Shown one piece after another: positions 7,979 to 16,008 of a DNA stretch of 26,940 bases. Both the position numbers and the translations under genes were made by a program. The DNA is from an uncultured Oscillospiraceae bacterium (lineage in GTDB: Bacteria > Bacillota > Clostridia > Oscillospirales > Oscillospiraceae). The stretch is from NCBI GenBank assembly GCA_934661135.1, contig CAKUJA010000016.1:1-26940 (forward strand), given 5' to 3'. Below the pieces are notes generated by a model. It saw only the letters and a program-made list of their open reading frames with translations. It had not been told where the DNA came from and did not search any database. Position 1 is the first letter of the stretch. The number at the start of each line of letters is the position of its first letter.

Positions 7979-8425
7979 ATGAAAGTGATTTTAACACAGG
8001 ACGTCAAGGGCAAAGGCAAGCGCGGCCAGATGGTCGAAGTCTCCGACGGCTACGCCCGCAACTTCCTTCTTCCGAAAAAGCTCGCGCAGGAGGCGACTGC
8101 CGATAACGTCAACACCATGCGTATGAACGACAAGGCGCTGGCCGAAAAGCAGGCGAAGGAGCGCGCCGAAGCGCTGGAAATTTCCAAGCAGCTCAAGGAG
8201 TTCACCGTCGTTGTCACCGCAAAGGGCGGCGGTGCAGGCCGTCTGTTCGGCTCAATCACCAACAATGAAATCGCCGAAGCACTGGCACAGCAGAAGGGCA
8301 TCCAGCTCGACAAGCGTAAGCTCGTTCTCGATGAGCCGATCAAGCAGACCGGTCTCTACACCGTCAAGTGCAAGCTCGGCTACGAAATCACCGCTGACCT
8401 GAAAGTTGAGGTCAAGGAAGCCTGA
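7979..8425 (+). CDS. rplI: 50S ribosomal protein bL9
   Basis: This 148-residue bL9 binds 23S rRNA near the L1 stalk base and reaches between ribosomes with its long helix. The N-terminal domain begins MKVILTQDVKGKGKRGQMVEVSDGYARNFL-like (read in pieces: MKVILTQDVKGKGKRG, then DGYARNFLLPKKLA). A charged connecting helix covers about 50-75, and the C-terminal domain has GGGAGRLFGSIT. AAAGGAG at 7962-7968 precedes the ATG. The 99-bp gap after gdpP contains a 7-bp hairpin at 7893-7910 with no T-run, so co-transcription is likely. Confidence 0.97.
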   Translation: MKVILTQDVKGKGKRGQMVEVSDGYARNFLLPKKLAQEATADNVNTMRMNDKALAEKQAKERAEALEISKQLKEFTVVVTAKGGGAGRLFGSITNNEIAEALAQQKGIQLDKRKLVLDEPIKQTGLYTVKCKLGYEITADLKVEVKEA

Positions 8426-8554
8426 TTTTTATGGCGCCGCGTCATATTTCCTTGAAATACGTCAGGATTCCTGTAAAAAAATGTCTTGCTCAGCGCAAAA
8501 ATCCTCGCTGCCGGTCACATTTTCAGTTTTCAGATACACCCTAGGAGAACAAAC

Positions 8555-9892
8555 ATGGATGAACTATTGACAAAACAGGTTCCGCAGTCACTTGAAGCGG
8601 AGCAGTCTGTCCTTGGCTCGATGCTGATTGACGAGCGCTGCGTGCCGGATGTCATCGGTCTGCTGTTGCCGGATGATTTCTATCTCCAGCAGAACCGCGA
8701 CATCTACGAGACAATCTACACCATGTTCAACTTCTCGCAGCATATCGACCCGGTCACTGTGCTCGACAAGATGAAAGAGCGCGGCGTCTACGATGACCAG
8801 CATTCCTACGACTATATCGCCCAGCTCTTGCAGATTACGCCCACCGCAGCCAACGTCAAGCAGTATTGCGCCATTGTCCGCGACAAGGCGCTGCTGCGAA
8901 ATCTCGGCACGGCCGCCGGCGAGATCAGCGGCCTTGTGCAGGACGGCGTCGGCACCGCGCAGGAGATTCTGGAAGCGTCTGAGAAGAAAATCTATTCTCT
9001 GCGTAAGGAAAACTCCGGCGACAGTCTCCAGCACATCGGCAAGGTACTTCTCAACGTCTATGACCGTCTGGAAGAACTGGCCGAGTCGGGCAGCGACATT
9101 GCCGGTCTCTCCACCGGTCTTTTCGACCTCGACCGCAAAATCAACGGCCTGAACAAGTCCGACCTGCTGCTGATTGCGGCGCGTCCCGGCATGGGCAAAA
9201 CATCGCTTGCGCTGAACATCGCGCTGAACGTCGCAAAGTCCACAGAAAAAACCGTCGCGTTCTTCTCGCTTGAAATGTCGCGCGAGCAGCTTGCCACGCG
9301 TCTGCTCTCCAATGAGAGCTTCGTTGACAACCAGAAGCTCACCACCGGCAAGCTCGACGAGGAGGACTGGGCAAAGCTGTCCCTCGCCTCCTCCGCGCTC
9401 AGCCAGACCGACATCCGCGTCGATGACAACCCGGCCATTACGGTCGCGGAAATGAACGCAAAATGCCGCCGTCTGAACAATCTCGGCCTTGTGGTCATCG
9501 ACTATCTTCAGTTGATGACTGCCGCGGCGCCCGGTAAATCCGCCGAAAACCGCGTCACCGTCGTCAGTGAGATTTCCCGTGCTCTGAAAATCATGGCCAA
9601 GGAGCTGAACGTCCCGGTCATCTGCCTGAGCCAGCTCTCCCGTGCCAACGAATCGCGTACCGACAAGCGCCCGATGCTGTCTGATCTCCGCGAATCCGGC
9701 GCAATCGAGCAGGACGCCGACTCTGTCATGTTCATCTACCGCGACGACTATTACAATGAAAATTCCGAGGAGAAAAATATCGCCGAGTGCATCGTTGCAA
9801 AAAACCGCCACGGCGAAACCGGCACAGTCAAGCTCCAGTGGCTCCCGCAGTTCACCACCTTCTCCAACTTGGAGTGGAAGCATGAGGGATAG
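8555..9892 (+). CDS. dnaB: Replicative DNA helicase DnaB
   Basis: This 445-residue hexameric 5'-to-3' helicase unwinds DNA at the replication fork (named DnaC in Bacillus). The N-terminal collar domain begins PQSLEAEQSVLGSMLIDE. The RecA-like C-terminal domain has Walker A ARPGMGKTSLAL at about 209-220, then FFSLEMSREQLATRL, and the Walker B strand LVVIDYLQLM at about 313-322. DLRESGAIEQDAD, with its arginine-finger region, follows. AGGAGA at 8543-8548 precedes the ATG at 8555. The frame is open further upstream, but that part is not conserved-looking. The 129-bp gap after rplI has no clear terminator. The last 11 bp overlap tilS. Confidence 0.97.
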   Translation: MDELLTKQVPQSLEAEQSVLGSMLIDERCVPDVIGLLLPDDFYLQQNRDIYETIYTMFNFSQHIDPVTVLDKMKERGVYDDQHSYDYIAQLLQITPTAANVKQYCAIVRDKALLRNLGTAAGEISGLVQDGVGTAQEILEASEKKIYSLRKENSGDSLQHIGKVLLNVYDRLEELAESGSDIAGLSTGLFDLDRKINGLNKSDLLLIAARPGMGKTSLALNIALNVAKSTEKTVAFFSLEMSREQLATRLLSNESFVDNQKLTTGKLDEEDWAKLSLASSALSQTDIRVDDNPAITVAEMNAKCRRLNNLGLVVIDYLQLMTAAAPGKSAENRVTVVSEISRALKIMAKELNVPVICLSQLSRANESRTDKRPMLSDLRESGAIEQDADSVMFIYRDDYYNENSEEKNIAECIVAKNRHGETGTVKLQWLPQFTTFSNLEWKHEG

Positions 9893-11219
9893 GGTTCTCC
9901 GTTGGTGCCGGGAAAACGCACTGCTGTCCCCCGGACAGGCTGTGGTCTGCGCCGTATCGGGCGGGGCCGACTCCGTCGCGATGCTGCATCTGCTGTGCTC
10001 CCTGCGCAGTGAATTGGATTTAACCATCTCCGCCGCGCACTTCAACCACCGGCTCCGCGGCGCGGAATCCGACCGGGACGAAGCGTTCGTCCGCCGGCTC
10101 TGCGCCGACTGGGGCATTCCGCTGACCGTCTCGTCCGGCGACGTCGCCGCCTACGCGCAGTCAACCGGAGCATCGCTGGAAGAAGCCGCGCGGCATCTGC
10201 GCTATGCATTTTTTTCCTCCCTCGGGCAGACCGTTGCCACTGCGCATACTGCGGATGACAATCTGGAGACGCTTCTGCTTAACCTGATCCGCGGCACCGG
10301 TCTGACCGGTCTCGCCGGCATCCCGCCGAAGCGCGCCGGTCTAATTCGCCCCGTTCTTTGCCTGACACGCGCGGATATTCTGCGCTATCTGCAAATCAAG
10401 CACCTCCCGCACATCGAGGATTCCACCAACGCGTCCGATGATTGCGTCCGCAACCGTCTGCGCCACAACGTCCTCCCGCTCCTGCGGGCGGAGAATCCCA
10501 GTCTTGCCGAAACCACACTCCGCACTGCGCAGCTTTTGCGGCAGGATAACGCATTTCTCGATACGCTGACAGAATCAACCTTGCGCAATGCCAGAGCCGA
10601 AACGCTGACGTGGCGCTGCGCGGCGCTCTCTGCGCAGCCGGACGCTGTGCGCACCCGTGCCATCCGTCGGATGCTGCAATCGATCTCCATTCCCAAACTG
10701 ACAAGGGCGCACGTCGACGCGGTCGACCGGCTGCTGTTCGCAGACGATCCCTCCGCCCGCGTCTGTCTCCCCGACGGCTGGAATGCGCAGCGGGATTACG
10801 CGCTGCTCCGCCTTGTGCGCGCAGATGCTCCGCAGACGTTTTCCCCTGTTGTGCTGCATATTGCTGCGTGCGCGCGCCTCCCGGAGCTGGGTCTTACAAT
10901 CCGGTGCGAAACCGTAAAAAACTTTACAAAAAATCCGCACGGCACGTTCACATTTGCCTGCCGGTATGATATGATAGACCCGAATGAGGGAATTCTCGTC
11001 CGCCCGCGGCAGACCGGCGACACCGTTCGTCTGCCGGGCGGCACAAAGTCACTCAAGAAGTGGTTCATCGACCGAAAAATCCCCGCCGCGCAGCGCGGCC
11101 TGACCCCTGTGCTGGCAGACCGCTCTGGCGTTTTGGCCGTCTATGGTCTCGGTATGAATCTCGACCGCGCCGCCGCAGAAGGCAGTCCGGCTCTGCTGAT
11201 TTGGATCGAGGAAGAATGA
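9882..11219 (+). CDS. tilS: tRNA(Ile)-lysidine synthase
   Basis: TilS uses ATP to attach lysine to C34 of the tRNA-Ile that carries a CAU anticodon, changing its decoding from AUG to AUA; it is essential. The product is 445 residues. The PP-loop SGGADS is at 26-31 (AVSGGADSVAMLHLL), followed by AAHFNHRLRG and the ATAHTADDNLETLLLNLIRG block. RNRLRHNVLPLL marks the middle domain. The C-terminal domain ends with RQTGDTVRLPGGTKSLKKWF. The start is ATG at 9882, inside dnaB, with GGAG at 9871-9874 lying in dnaB codons, so translation is likely coupled. hpt and ftsH follow, the order found in most Firmicutes. Confidence 0.95.
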   Translation: MRDRVLRWCRENALLSPGQAVVCAVSGGADSVAMLHLLCSLRSELDLTISAAHFNHRLRGAESDRDEAFVRRLCADWGIPLTVSSGDVAAYAQSTGASLEEAARHLRYAFFSSLGQTVATAHTADDNLETLLLNLIRGTGLTGLAGIPPKRAGLIRPVLCLTRADILRYLQIKHLPHIEDSTNASDDCVRNRLRHNVLPLLRAENPSLAETTLRTAQLLRQDNAFLDTLTESTLRNARAETLTWRCAALSAQPDAVRTRAIRRMLQSISIPKLTRAHVDAVDRLLFADDPSARVCLPDGWNAQRDYALLRLVRADAPQTFSPVVLHIAACARLPELGLTIRCETVKNFTKNPHGTFTFACRYDMIDPNEGILVRPRQTGDTVRLPGGTKSLKKWFIDRKIPAAQRGLTPVLADRSGVLAVYGLGMNLDRAAAEGSPALLIWIEEE

Positions 11220-11241
11220 AAAAGAAAGAGGAGTACGCCGT

Positions 11242-11802
11242 ATGATCAATAAAACCGATATGCTCTCAGACATTGAACGAGTTCTTGTCCCGGAGAAAGA
11301 CATCCACGCCCGGATCAAAGAGGTCGGTGCACAGATCTCCAAAGACTATCGCGGAAAGTGCCCGATTCTTGTCGGCGTGTTAAAGGGCGTTGTGCCGTTT
11401 TTTGCTGAAATGGCTGCTGCCATCAGCATCCCGGTTCAGGAGGACTTCATGTGCGTCACCTCGTTTGAAGGCGGCACCGAGTCCACCGGCAAACTGACGT
11501 TCCGTAAGGACATCGACCACGATATTGAAGGGCGCGATGTCCTGATTTTGGAGGATATTATCGACTCCGGCAGTACACTGAAGATGATCGTCGAGTTATT
11601 CCAGGCGCGTAACCCCGCTTCCGTCAAAATCTGCACGCTGCTCGACAAACCCTCCGGCCGCAAGGTCAATCTGGAGCCGGACTACGCCTGCTTCACCATT
11701 CCCGCAGCCTTCGTCGTCGGCTTCGGCCTTGACTATGAGGACTATTACCGCAATCTGCCCTTCGTCGGCGTGCTCAAGCCCGCCGTCTATCAGGACAAGT
11801 AA
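11242..11802 (+). CDS. hpt: Hypoxanthine phosphoribosyltransferase
   Basis: This 186-residue type I phosphoribosyltransferase converts hypoxanthine (and often guanine) plus PRPP to IMP or GMP in purine salvage. Visible motifs are PILVGVLKGVVPFFAEM, the PRPP-binding loop VLILEDIIDSGSTL (EDIIDSGST at 104-112), and the C-terminal purine hood FVVGFGLDYEDYYRNLPFVG. A purine-rich site (AAGAGGAG) precedes the ATG, and the gene begins 22 bp after tilS. In Bacillus, Hpt (HprT) and TilS have been reported to act together on ftsH expression; whether that holds here is not visible. Confidence 0.96.
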   Translation: MINKTDMLSDIERVLVPEKDIHARIKEVGAQISKDYRGKCPILVGVLKGVVPFFAEMAAAISIPVQEDFMCVTSFEGGTESTGKLTFRKDIDHDIEGRDVLILEDIIDSGSTLKMIVELFQARNPASVKICTLLDKPSGRKVNLEPDYACFTIPAAFVVGFGLDYEDYYRNLPFVGVLKPAVYQDK

Positions 11803-11814
11803 GGAGTTACTTCA

Positions 11815-13707
11815 TTGACGAAACAGCCTCGCATCAATCTGCTGCTTCTGTTTTTTGTGCTGATTCTGATTCTCATCTCCGTGACAGGCTCGCTGTTTTC
11901 CGACAGCAGCACGGCGCTGACCTATTCCGACGTGCTCGACCTGTTTGCGCAGGAGAAAGTAGAATCCTTCACGCTCACCGGCGATTCCCTCTCCCTGCAC
12001 CTCAGCAAGGAGCTCGACGGCTCGACTGACTATAAAGTCCGCATCGGAGACGTAGAAACCTTCCATGCCGACCTTGACAGCACCATCGCCGAACAGAAGG
12101 CCGCAGGCATTCTCAAAAGCTATAACTATCTCCCGGCTATTACGCCGTGGTATCGCACCGTCATTCCCTACATTGTGGGGTTGGGTCTGATCGTGCTGCT
12201 CTGGTTCTTCCTCGCGGCGCGCGCAGGCGGCAACGGTCCCGGCGCCATGTCTCAATTTACCCATGCAAACGCGCGCTTCGGCGTCCCCACCGACCAGACC
12301 GTCACATTCCAGGATGTCGCCGGCGCGGACGAGGAAAAAGAGGAACTGGCCGAAATTGTCGACTTTCTGCGCGACCCGAAGCGCTTTGCTGCAATGGGCG
12401 CAAAAATTCCGAAGGGCGTCCTGCTCGTCGGCCCTCCGGGCACCGGCAAGACGCTGCTTGCCCGCGCAGTCGCGGGGGAAGCCGGTGTCTCGTTCCTGTC
12501 GATCTCCGGCTCCGACTTTGTCGAGCTTTATGTCGGCGTCGGCGCCAGCCGTGTGCGCGACCTGTTTGAGCAGGCCAAAAAAGTGGCTCCCGCCATCGTC
12601 TTTATCGACGAAATCGACGCTGTTGGCCGCAAGCGCGGCGCAGGTCTCGGCGGCGGACACGACGAGCGCGAACAGACGCTCAACCAGCTCCTTGTGGAAA
12701 TGGACGGCTTCTCCGCCAACGAGGGCGTCATCGTCATTGCCGCAACCAACCGGCAGGACATTCTCGATCCCGCGCTGCTGCGTCCCGGCCGCTTCGACCG
12801 GCAGATCTACGTCGGCCGTCCCGATTGGCGCGGCCGCGAAGCCATTTTGCGGATTCACTCCCGCAAAAAGCCGCTGGCCGACAATGTCGACCTCGCGGCG
12901 CTTGCCAAAGCGACCGCCGGCTTCACCGGCGCAGAGCTTGCAAACCTGATGAACGAGGGCGCGCTGCTGGCCACGCGCAAGGGTCGCCGCGTCATCACGA
13001 TGAAGGATCTCGAGGACGCCCTCATCAAAGTCATTGCGGGGCCTGAAAAACACAGCCGCGTTGTCTCCGACCATGAAAAGAAGCTCACTGCCGTCCACGA
13101 AGCCGGCCACGCAATCACGATGTACGTCCTGCCCACACAGGATCCGGTGCACCTGATTACAATCATCCCGCGCGGCACAGCCGGCGGCATGACCATCAGC
13201 CTTCCGCAGGACGATCAGCAGTACAACACCCGCAACGAGATGTACGATACCGTTGTCACATTCCTCGGCGGCCGTGTTGCCGAGCAGCTCCGCATGGGCG
13301 ACATCTCCACCGGCGCTTCCAACGACCTGCAGCGCGCCACAGAGCTTGTCCGCGACATGGTCGCCAAATACGGCATGAGCGACGCGCTCGGTCCCGTCTC
13401 CTATGCCTCCGGCGGCGAGGTCTTTATCGGCCGCGATTACGAAAAGACGAAGTCCTATTCCGAAAAAATCGCCGGCTCCATTGACGACGAGGTCGAGGTC
13501 ATCATACGCAAGGCCTATACCGATTGCGAGAAGATCTTGACCGACAACGGCGATAAGCTCGACACCGTCGCGGCCTATCTCGTGGAGCACGAAAATATGA
13601 CGCGCGCACAGTTTGAGGCTGTGATGGAAGGCCGGCCGATCCCGGACGGCGATGTCGTAAAAATCAACGAAATATCCGAAACCACAGAAGAATCCGACCC
13701 GATGTAA
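11815..13707 (+). CDS. ftsH: ATP-dependent zinc metalloprotease FtsH
   Basis: FtsH is a membrane-anchored hexameric AAA+ protease that removes damaged membrane proteins and unstable regulators. The 630-residue protein has a first membrane helix at about 6-28, an extracytoplasmic domain, and a second helix at about 107-127. The AAA domain has Walker A GPPGTGKT at 206-213, Walker B IVFIDEID ending at residue 268 and ATNRQDILDPALLRPGRFDR. The peptidase domain has HEAGH at 428-432, with a candidate third zinc ligand D504. TTG at 11815 is the start. AAGGAG at 11801-11806 overlaps the hpt stop codon, so the two are probably coupled. A short acidic tail follows the peptidase domain. Confidence 0.97.
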   Translation: MTKQPRINLLLLFFVLILILISVTGSLFSDSSTALTYSDVLDLFAQEKVESFTLTGDSLSLHLSKELDGSTDYKVRIGDVETFHADLDSTIAEQKAAGILKSYNYLPAITPWYRTVIPYIVGLGLIVLLWFFLAARAGGNGPGAMSQFTHANARFGVPTDQTVTFQDVAGADEEKEELAEIVDFLRDPKRFAAMGAKIPKGVLLVGPPGTGKTLLARAVAGEAGVSFLSISGSDFVELYVGVGASRVRDLFEQAKKVAPAIVFIDEIDAVGRKRGAGLGGGHDEREQTLNQLLVEMDGFSANEGVIVIAATNRQDILDPALLRPGRFDRQIYVGRPDWRGREAILRIHSRKKPLADNVDLAALAKATAGFTGAELANLMNEGALLATRKGRRVITMKDLEDALIKVIAGPEKHSRVVSDHEKKLTAVHEAGHAITMYVLPTQDPVHLITIIPRGTAGGMTISLPQDDQQYNTRNEMYDTVVTFLGGRVAEQLRMGDISTGASNDLQRATELVRDMVAKYGMSDALGPVSYASGGEVFIGRDYEKTKSYSEKIAGSIDDEVEVIIRKAYTDCEKILTDNGDKLDTVAAYLVEHENMTRAQFEAVMEGRPIPDGDVVKINEISETTEESDPM

Positions 13708-13710
13708 AAA

Positions 13711-13738
13711 CTGCCCGCCACCCGGCGGGCAGTTTTTT
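13711..13738 (+). terminator. Intrinsic terminator of the gdpP-to-ftsH operon
   Basis: A perfect 9-bp GC-rich stem (CTGCCCGCC at 13711-13719, GGCGGGCAG at 13724-13732) with an ACCC loop and six T (13733-13738). It begins 4 nt after the ftsH stop. The T-run is followed at once by the GGAG of the next gene. Confidence 0.92.
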
Positions 13739-13748
13739 GGAGTTCTGT

Positions 13749-14642
13749 ATGTACTACAATGCCCTGAGTCCCTATCTCAAGCAGCGCTTCGGCGGAAAGG
13801 TCTATAAGCTCGCCCTCTCCTCCGGCTGCTCCTGCCCAAACCGCGACGGCACCATCGGCACCGGCGGCTGTACGTTCTGCACCGGCAGCGGCGAGTTCGC
13901 CGCCAGCAGCCTTGCCCCAATTCCGGAACAACTGGAACAGGCCAAGTCTATCCTCGGCAAAAAAGGTGCTGCTGCCCGCTATATCGCCTACTTTCAGGAG
14001 AACACGAACACCTATGGCGACCCGGCGCATCTCGAGCCGCTGTTTCAAGCCGCAATCGCGCCGGATGACATCGTTGCGCTCTCGATTGCAACCCGGCCAG
14101 ACTGCCTTTCTCCCGAGATTCTGGCCATGCTCGCCCGCCTGCGGCAGAAAAAGCCGCTCTGGGTTGAGCTTGGTCTGCAAACAATTCACGAGCAGACTGC
14201 CGCGCGCATCCACCGCGGCTATTCTCTCCCGGTCTTTGATGCAGCCGTTCGCCAGCTCCATGCTCTCGGCGCAGAGGTCATCGTCCATCTGATTCTCGGG
14301 CTGCCCGGCGAATCCGCAGACGAGATGATCTCCTCCGCGCGCTATGTTGGGCAGCGCGCGGAGGGCGTCAAGCTGCATCTTCTGCACATCCTGCGCGGCA
14401 CGCCGATGGCCGCAGATTATCAGGCCGGTCTGCTCCAAACGCTGGAGCTTGCGGACTATATCAACCTGTTGGAGCGGTGCCTTGCCGTTCTCCCGCCCGA
14501 AGTCGTCATCCACCGTCTGACCGGCGACGGCGCAAAGCGCGATCTGCTTGCCCCCCTTTGGAGTGCCGGCAAAAAGCGCGTTCTCAACGAAATCCGCCGC
14601 CGCTTTGAAACCGACAATCTTCAGCAGGGTTCCGCCCTATAA
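13749..14642 (+). CDS. Radical SAM protein, YhcC/YtqA (TIGR01212) family
   Basis: This 297-residue radical SAM enzyme has the family's unusual cluster motif, CPNRDGTIGTGGCTFC: C29, C41 and C44 (C-x11-C-x2-C), with an extra C27. The rest follows the Elp3-like radical SAM fold, with LSIATRPDCLS, WVELGLQTIHE and VIVHLILGLPGES. The Bacillus member YtqA has been assigned as MnmL, acting in mnm5s2U synthesis on tRNA with the methylase MnmM (YtqB). No mnmM lies beside this gene, so that role is only possible here. ATG at 13749 is preferred over TTG at 13737: GGAG at 13739-13742 is 6 nt upstream of it, while the TTG overlaps the terminator. There is no room for a promoter between terminator and start. 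Confidence 0.9.
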   Translation: MYYNALSPYLKQRFGGKVYKLALSSGCSCPNRDGTIGTGGCTFCTGSGEFAASSLAPIPEQLEQAKSILGKKGAAARYIAYFQENTNTYGDPAHLEPLFQAAIAPDDIVALSIATRPDCLSPEILAMLARLRQKKPLWVELGLQTIHEQTAARIHRGYSLPVFDAAVRQLHALGAEVIVHLILGLPGESADEMISSARYVGQRAEGVKLHLLHILRGTPMAADYQAGLLQTLELADYINLLERCLAVLPPEVVIHRLTGDGAKRDLLAPLWSAGKKRVLNEIRRRFETDNLQQGSAL

Positions 14643-14649
14643 GAAATCA

Positions 14650-14672
14650 CCCCTCCGGCAGCGCCGGAGGGG
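14650..14672. terminator. Convergent hairpin between the radical SAM gene and rodA
   Basis: A perfect 10-bp stem (CCCCTCCGGC at 14650-14659, GCCGGAGGGG at 14663-14672) with a 3-nt AGC loop. T-tracts are weak on both sides (GTTCTC on the plus strand, TGATTTCTT on the minus strand). It lies between two convergent genes that stop at 14642 and 14677, which is the reason for calling it a terminator. Confidence 0.65.
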
Positions 14673-14676
14673 GTTC

Positions 14677-15825
14677 TCACAGTTTTGGCCGGATATACCG
14701 CGCATGAATATCCGGTGCCGGCCGCATATTGATGCCGGAGACAATTCCCATGGCCAGGAACGTCGTAATCAGCGAGCTGCCGCCATAGCTGAAAAACGGC
14801 AGCGTCAGACCGATGACCGGCACAAGACCGAGACAGACGCCGACATTGATGAGAATCTGCGACGCCATCATGCCTGCAATACCGACACAGATCAGCCGGT
14901 TCATATAGTTGCCGGACTTGATGCCGACATAGATAATCCGAATGATAATGGCCGAGAGCAGCAGCAAAACCGCCAAACAGCCGAGCATTCCAAGTTCTTC
15001 GCCAATCGCGGAGAAAATCAGGTCGTTGCGCTGCTGCGGCAGCGAGTTGCTCTGCACCATTGTACCGTGGAACAACCCCTGCCCGCGGATGCCGCCGTTT
15101 TGCAGCGCACGCAAACTGCGGTTCATTTGATAGCGCTCATCCTGCGCAGCGGGGTCAATCGTCGGGTCAAACAGCACGAGAATACGGCTGCGCCGGTCGT
15201 CGCTCAGATGCGTCCAGATCGTCGGCGCGGCCAGCGCCAGCGCTCCCAACGCCCCGAGAAACCACATAAAGTTGACGCCGCCGACAAACGCCATAATGAC
15301 GAAGATAAACAGATATTGCAGCGCGACACCTAAATCCTCCGACGCGGCAACAATCAGCACAAACAGAAATACCGTCACGCCGCCAATGCGCAAAATCGTC
15401 GTCGGTGCGGAGATCTTCTCCTGCTTGACGCTCATGACTTTCGCCAAAATCAGAATAAACGGAATCTTGCATAGCTCTGCCGGCTGGATGCTGAACGGCA
15501 GCCAACTGAAATTCAGCCAGCTCCGGTTGCCCTGCTGCGTGTCGCCCCATATGAACAGCAGCGAAATAAACAGCGTGCAGAAAATCAGCAGCAGCTCGCG
15601 CCGCTCCGCAATAATATCCACGTCGATCAACGTGAGCAGCACATAGCAAAGAATTCCCAGCAGCAGCGCGATGATCTGTGTGCGCACATAGCGGCCGCCG
15701 CCGAGATAATTTGTCGCGCTTGCAATCGCGACAACTCCAAATACCGACGCCGCCACGCAGAGCGCCAGCAGGATCATATCCGCTTTTTTCATAAATTCCC
15801 GGACTGCCCGGAAAATCTCTCGCAT
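14677..15825 (-). CDS. rodA: RodA-type SEDS peptidoglycan glycosyltransferase
   Basis: SEDS proteins polymerise lipid II into glycan strands in partnership with a class B penicillin-binding protein. The 382-residue protein is almost wholly hydrophobic, with about ten membrane helices. Family motifs are FSIQPAELCKIPFIL, ERYQMNRSLRALQNGG, QQRNDLIFSAIGEELG (holding the conserved catalytic-region Asp) and TLPFFSYGGSSLI. The length and single-gene context (no division genes nearby) favour RodA over FtsW, but FtsW/SpoVE cannot be excluded. The start is ATG at 15825 behind GGAAGGAGG. An in-frame ATG at 15903 would add a tail that crosses the promoter. The cognate PBP2 is not in the window. Confidence 0.9.
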   Translation of the reverse strand: MREIFRAVREFMKKADMILLALCVAASVFGVVAIASATNYLGGGRYVRTQIIALLLGILCYVLLTLIDVDIIAERRELLLIFCTLFISLLFIWGDTQQGNRSWLNFSWLPFSIQPAELCKIPFILILAKVMSVKQEKISAPTTILRIGGVTVFLFVLIVAASEDLGVALQYLFIFVIMAFVGGVNFMWFLGALGALALAAPTIWTHLSDDRRSRILVLFDPTIDPAAQDERYQMNRSLRALQNGGIRGQGLFHGTMVQSNSLPQQRNDLIFSAIGEELGMLGCLAVLLLLSAIIIRIIYVGIKSGNYMNRLICVGIAGMMASQILINVGVCLGLVPVIGLTLPFFSYGGSSLITTFLAMGIVSGINMRPAPDIHARYIRPKL

Positions 15826-15855
15826 GACCGCGCCTCCTTCCACAAAATCGCCCTT

Positions 15856-15884
15856 ATTGTACCAAAAAAACCGTGGTCTGTAAA
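15856..15884 (-). promoter_or_regulatory. Putative sigma-A promoter of rodA
   Basis: On the minus strand TTTACA (complement of 15879-15884), a 17-nt spacer and TACAAT (complement of 15856-15861) lie about 30 nt before the rodA ATG. Spacing is optimal and the hexamers deviate by one base each. It sits back to back with the putative oadB promoter, 26 bp away. Confidence 0.6.
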
Positions 15885-15909
15885 CCCCGCCGCGCTCCGG
15901 CACAAAAAA

Positions 15910-15938
15910 TTAACAAGCCGTTCAGATTTCGTTAAGAT
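15910..15938 (+). promoter_or_regulatory. Putative promoter of the oadB-oadG pair
   Basis: TTAACA at 15910-15915, a 17-nt spacer and TAAGAT at 15933-15938 lead to a start near 15945 and a leader of about 64 nt. The left half of the inverted repeat at 15918-15926 lies inside the spacer. Confidence 0.5.
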
Positions 15939-15983
15939 CGATGTGTTTTTTGGAACTACATGAAACCAGAGCCGTCTGAACGG
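15918..15983. repeat. 9-bp inverted repeat across the oadB promoter and leader
   Basis: CCGTTCAGA at 15918-15926 and its exact complement TCTGAACGG at 15975-15983 are separated by 48 nt. One arm sits in the promoter spacer and the other in the leader, ahead of AGGAGG at 15996-16001. The arms could be paired operators or, less likely, a long-range stem. There is no T-run after the right arm. Confidence 0.5.
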
Positions 15984-16008
15984 TATCACTTTTTCAGGAG
16001 GCATCCCT

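Noticed and set aside
8426..8554. Promoter or terminator between rplI and dnaB
   Set aside because: A TTGAAA/TAAAAA pair with 16-nt spacing and a 6-bp TATTTC/GAAATA hairpin are present, but both are weak and lack a T-run, so co-transcription from rplI is the simpler reading.
11812..13590. A 592-codon frame antisense to ftsH
   Set aside because: ftsH on the plus strand has all catalytic motifs in order; the antisense frame is an artefact of GC-rich third positions.
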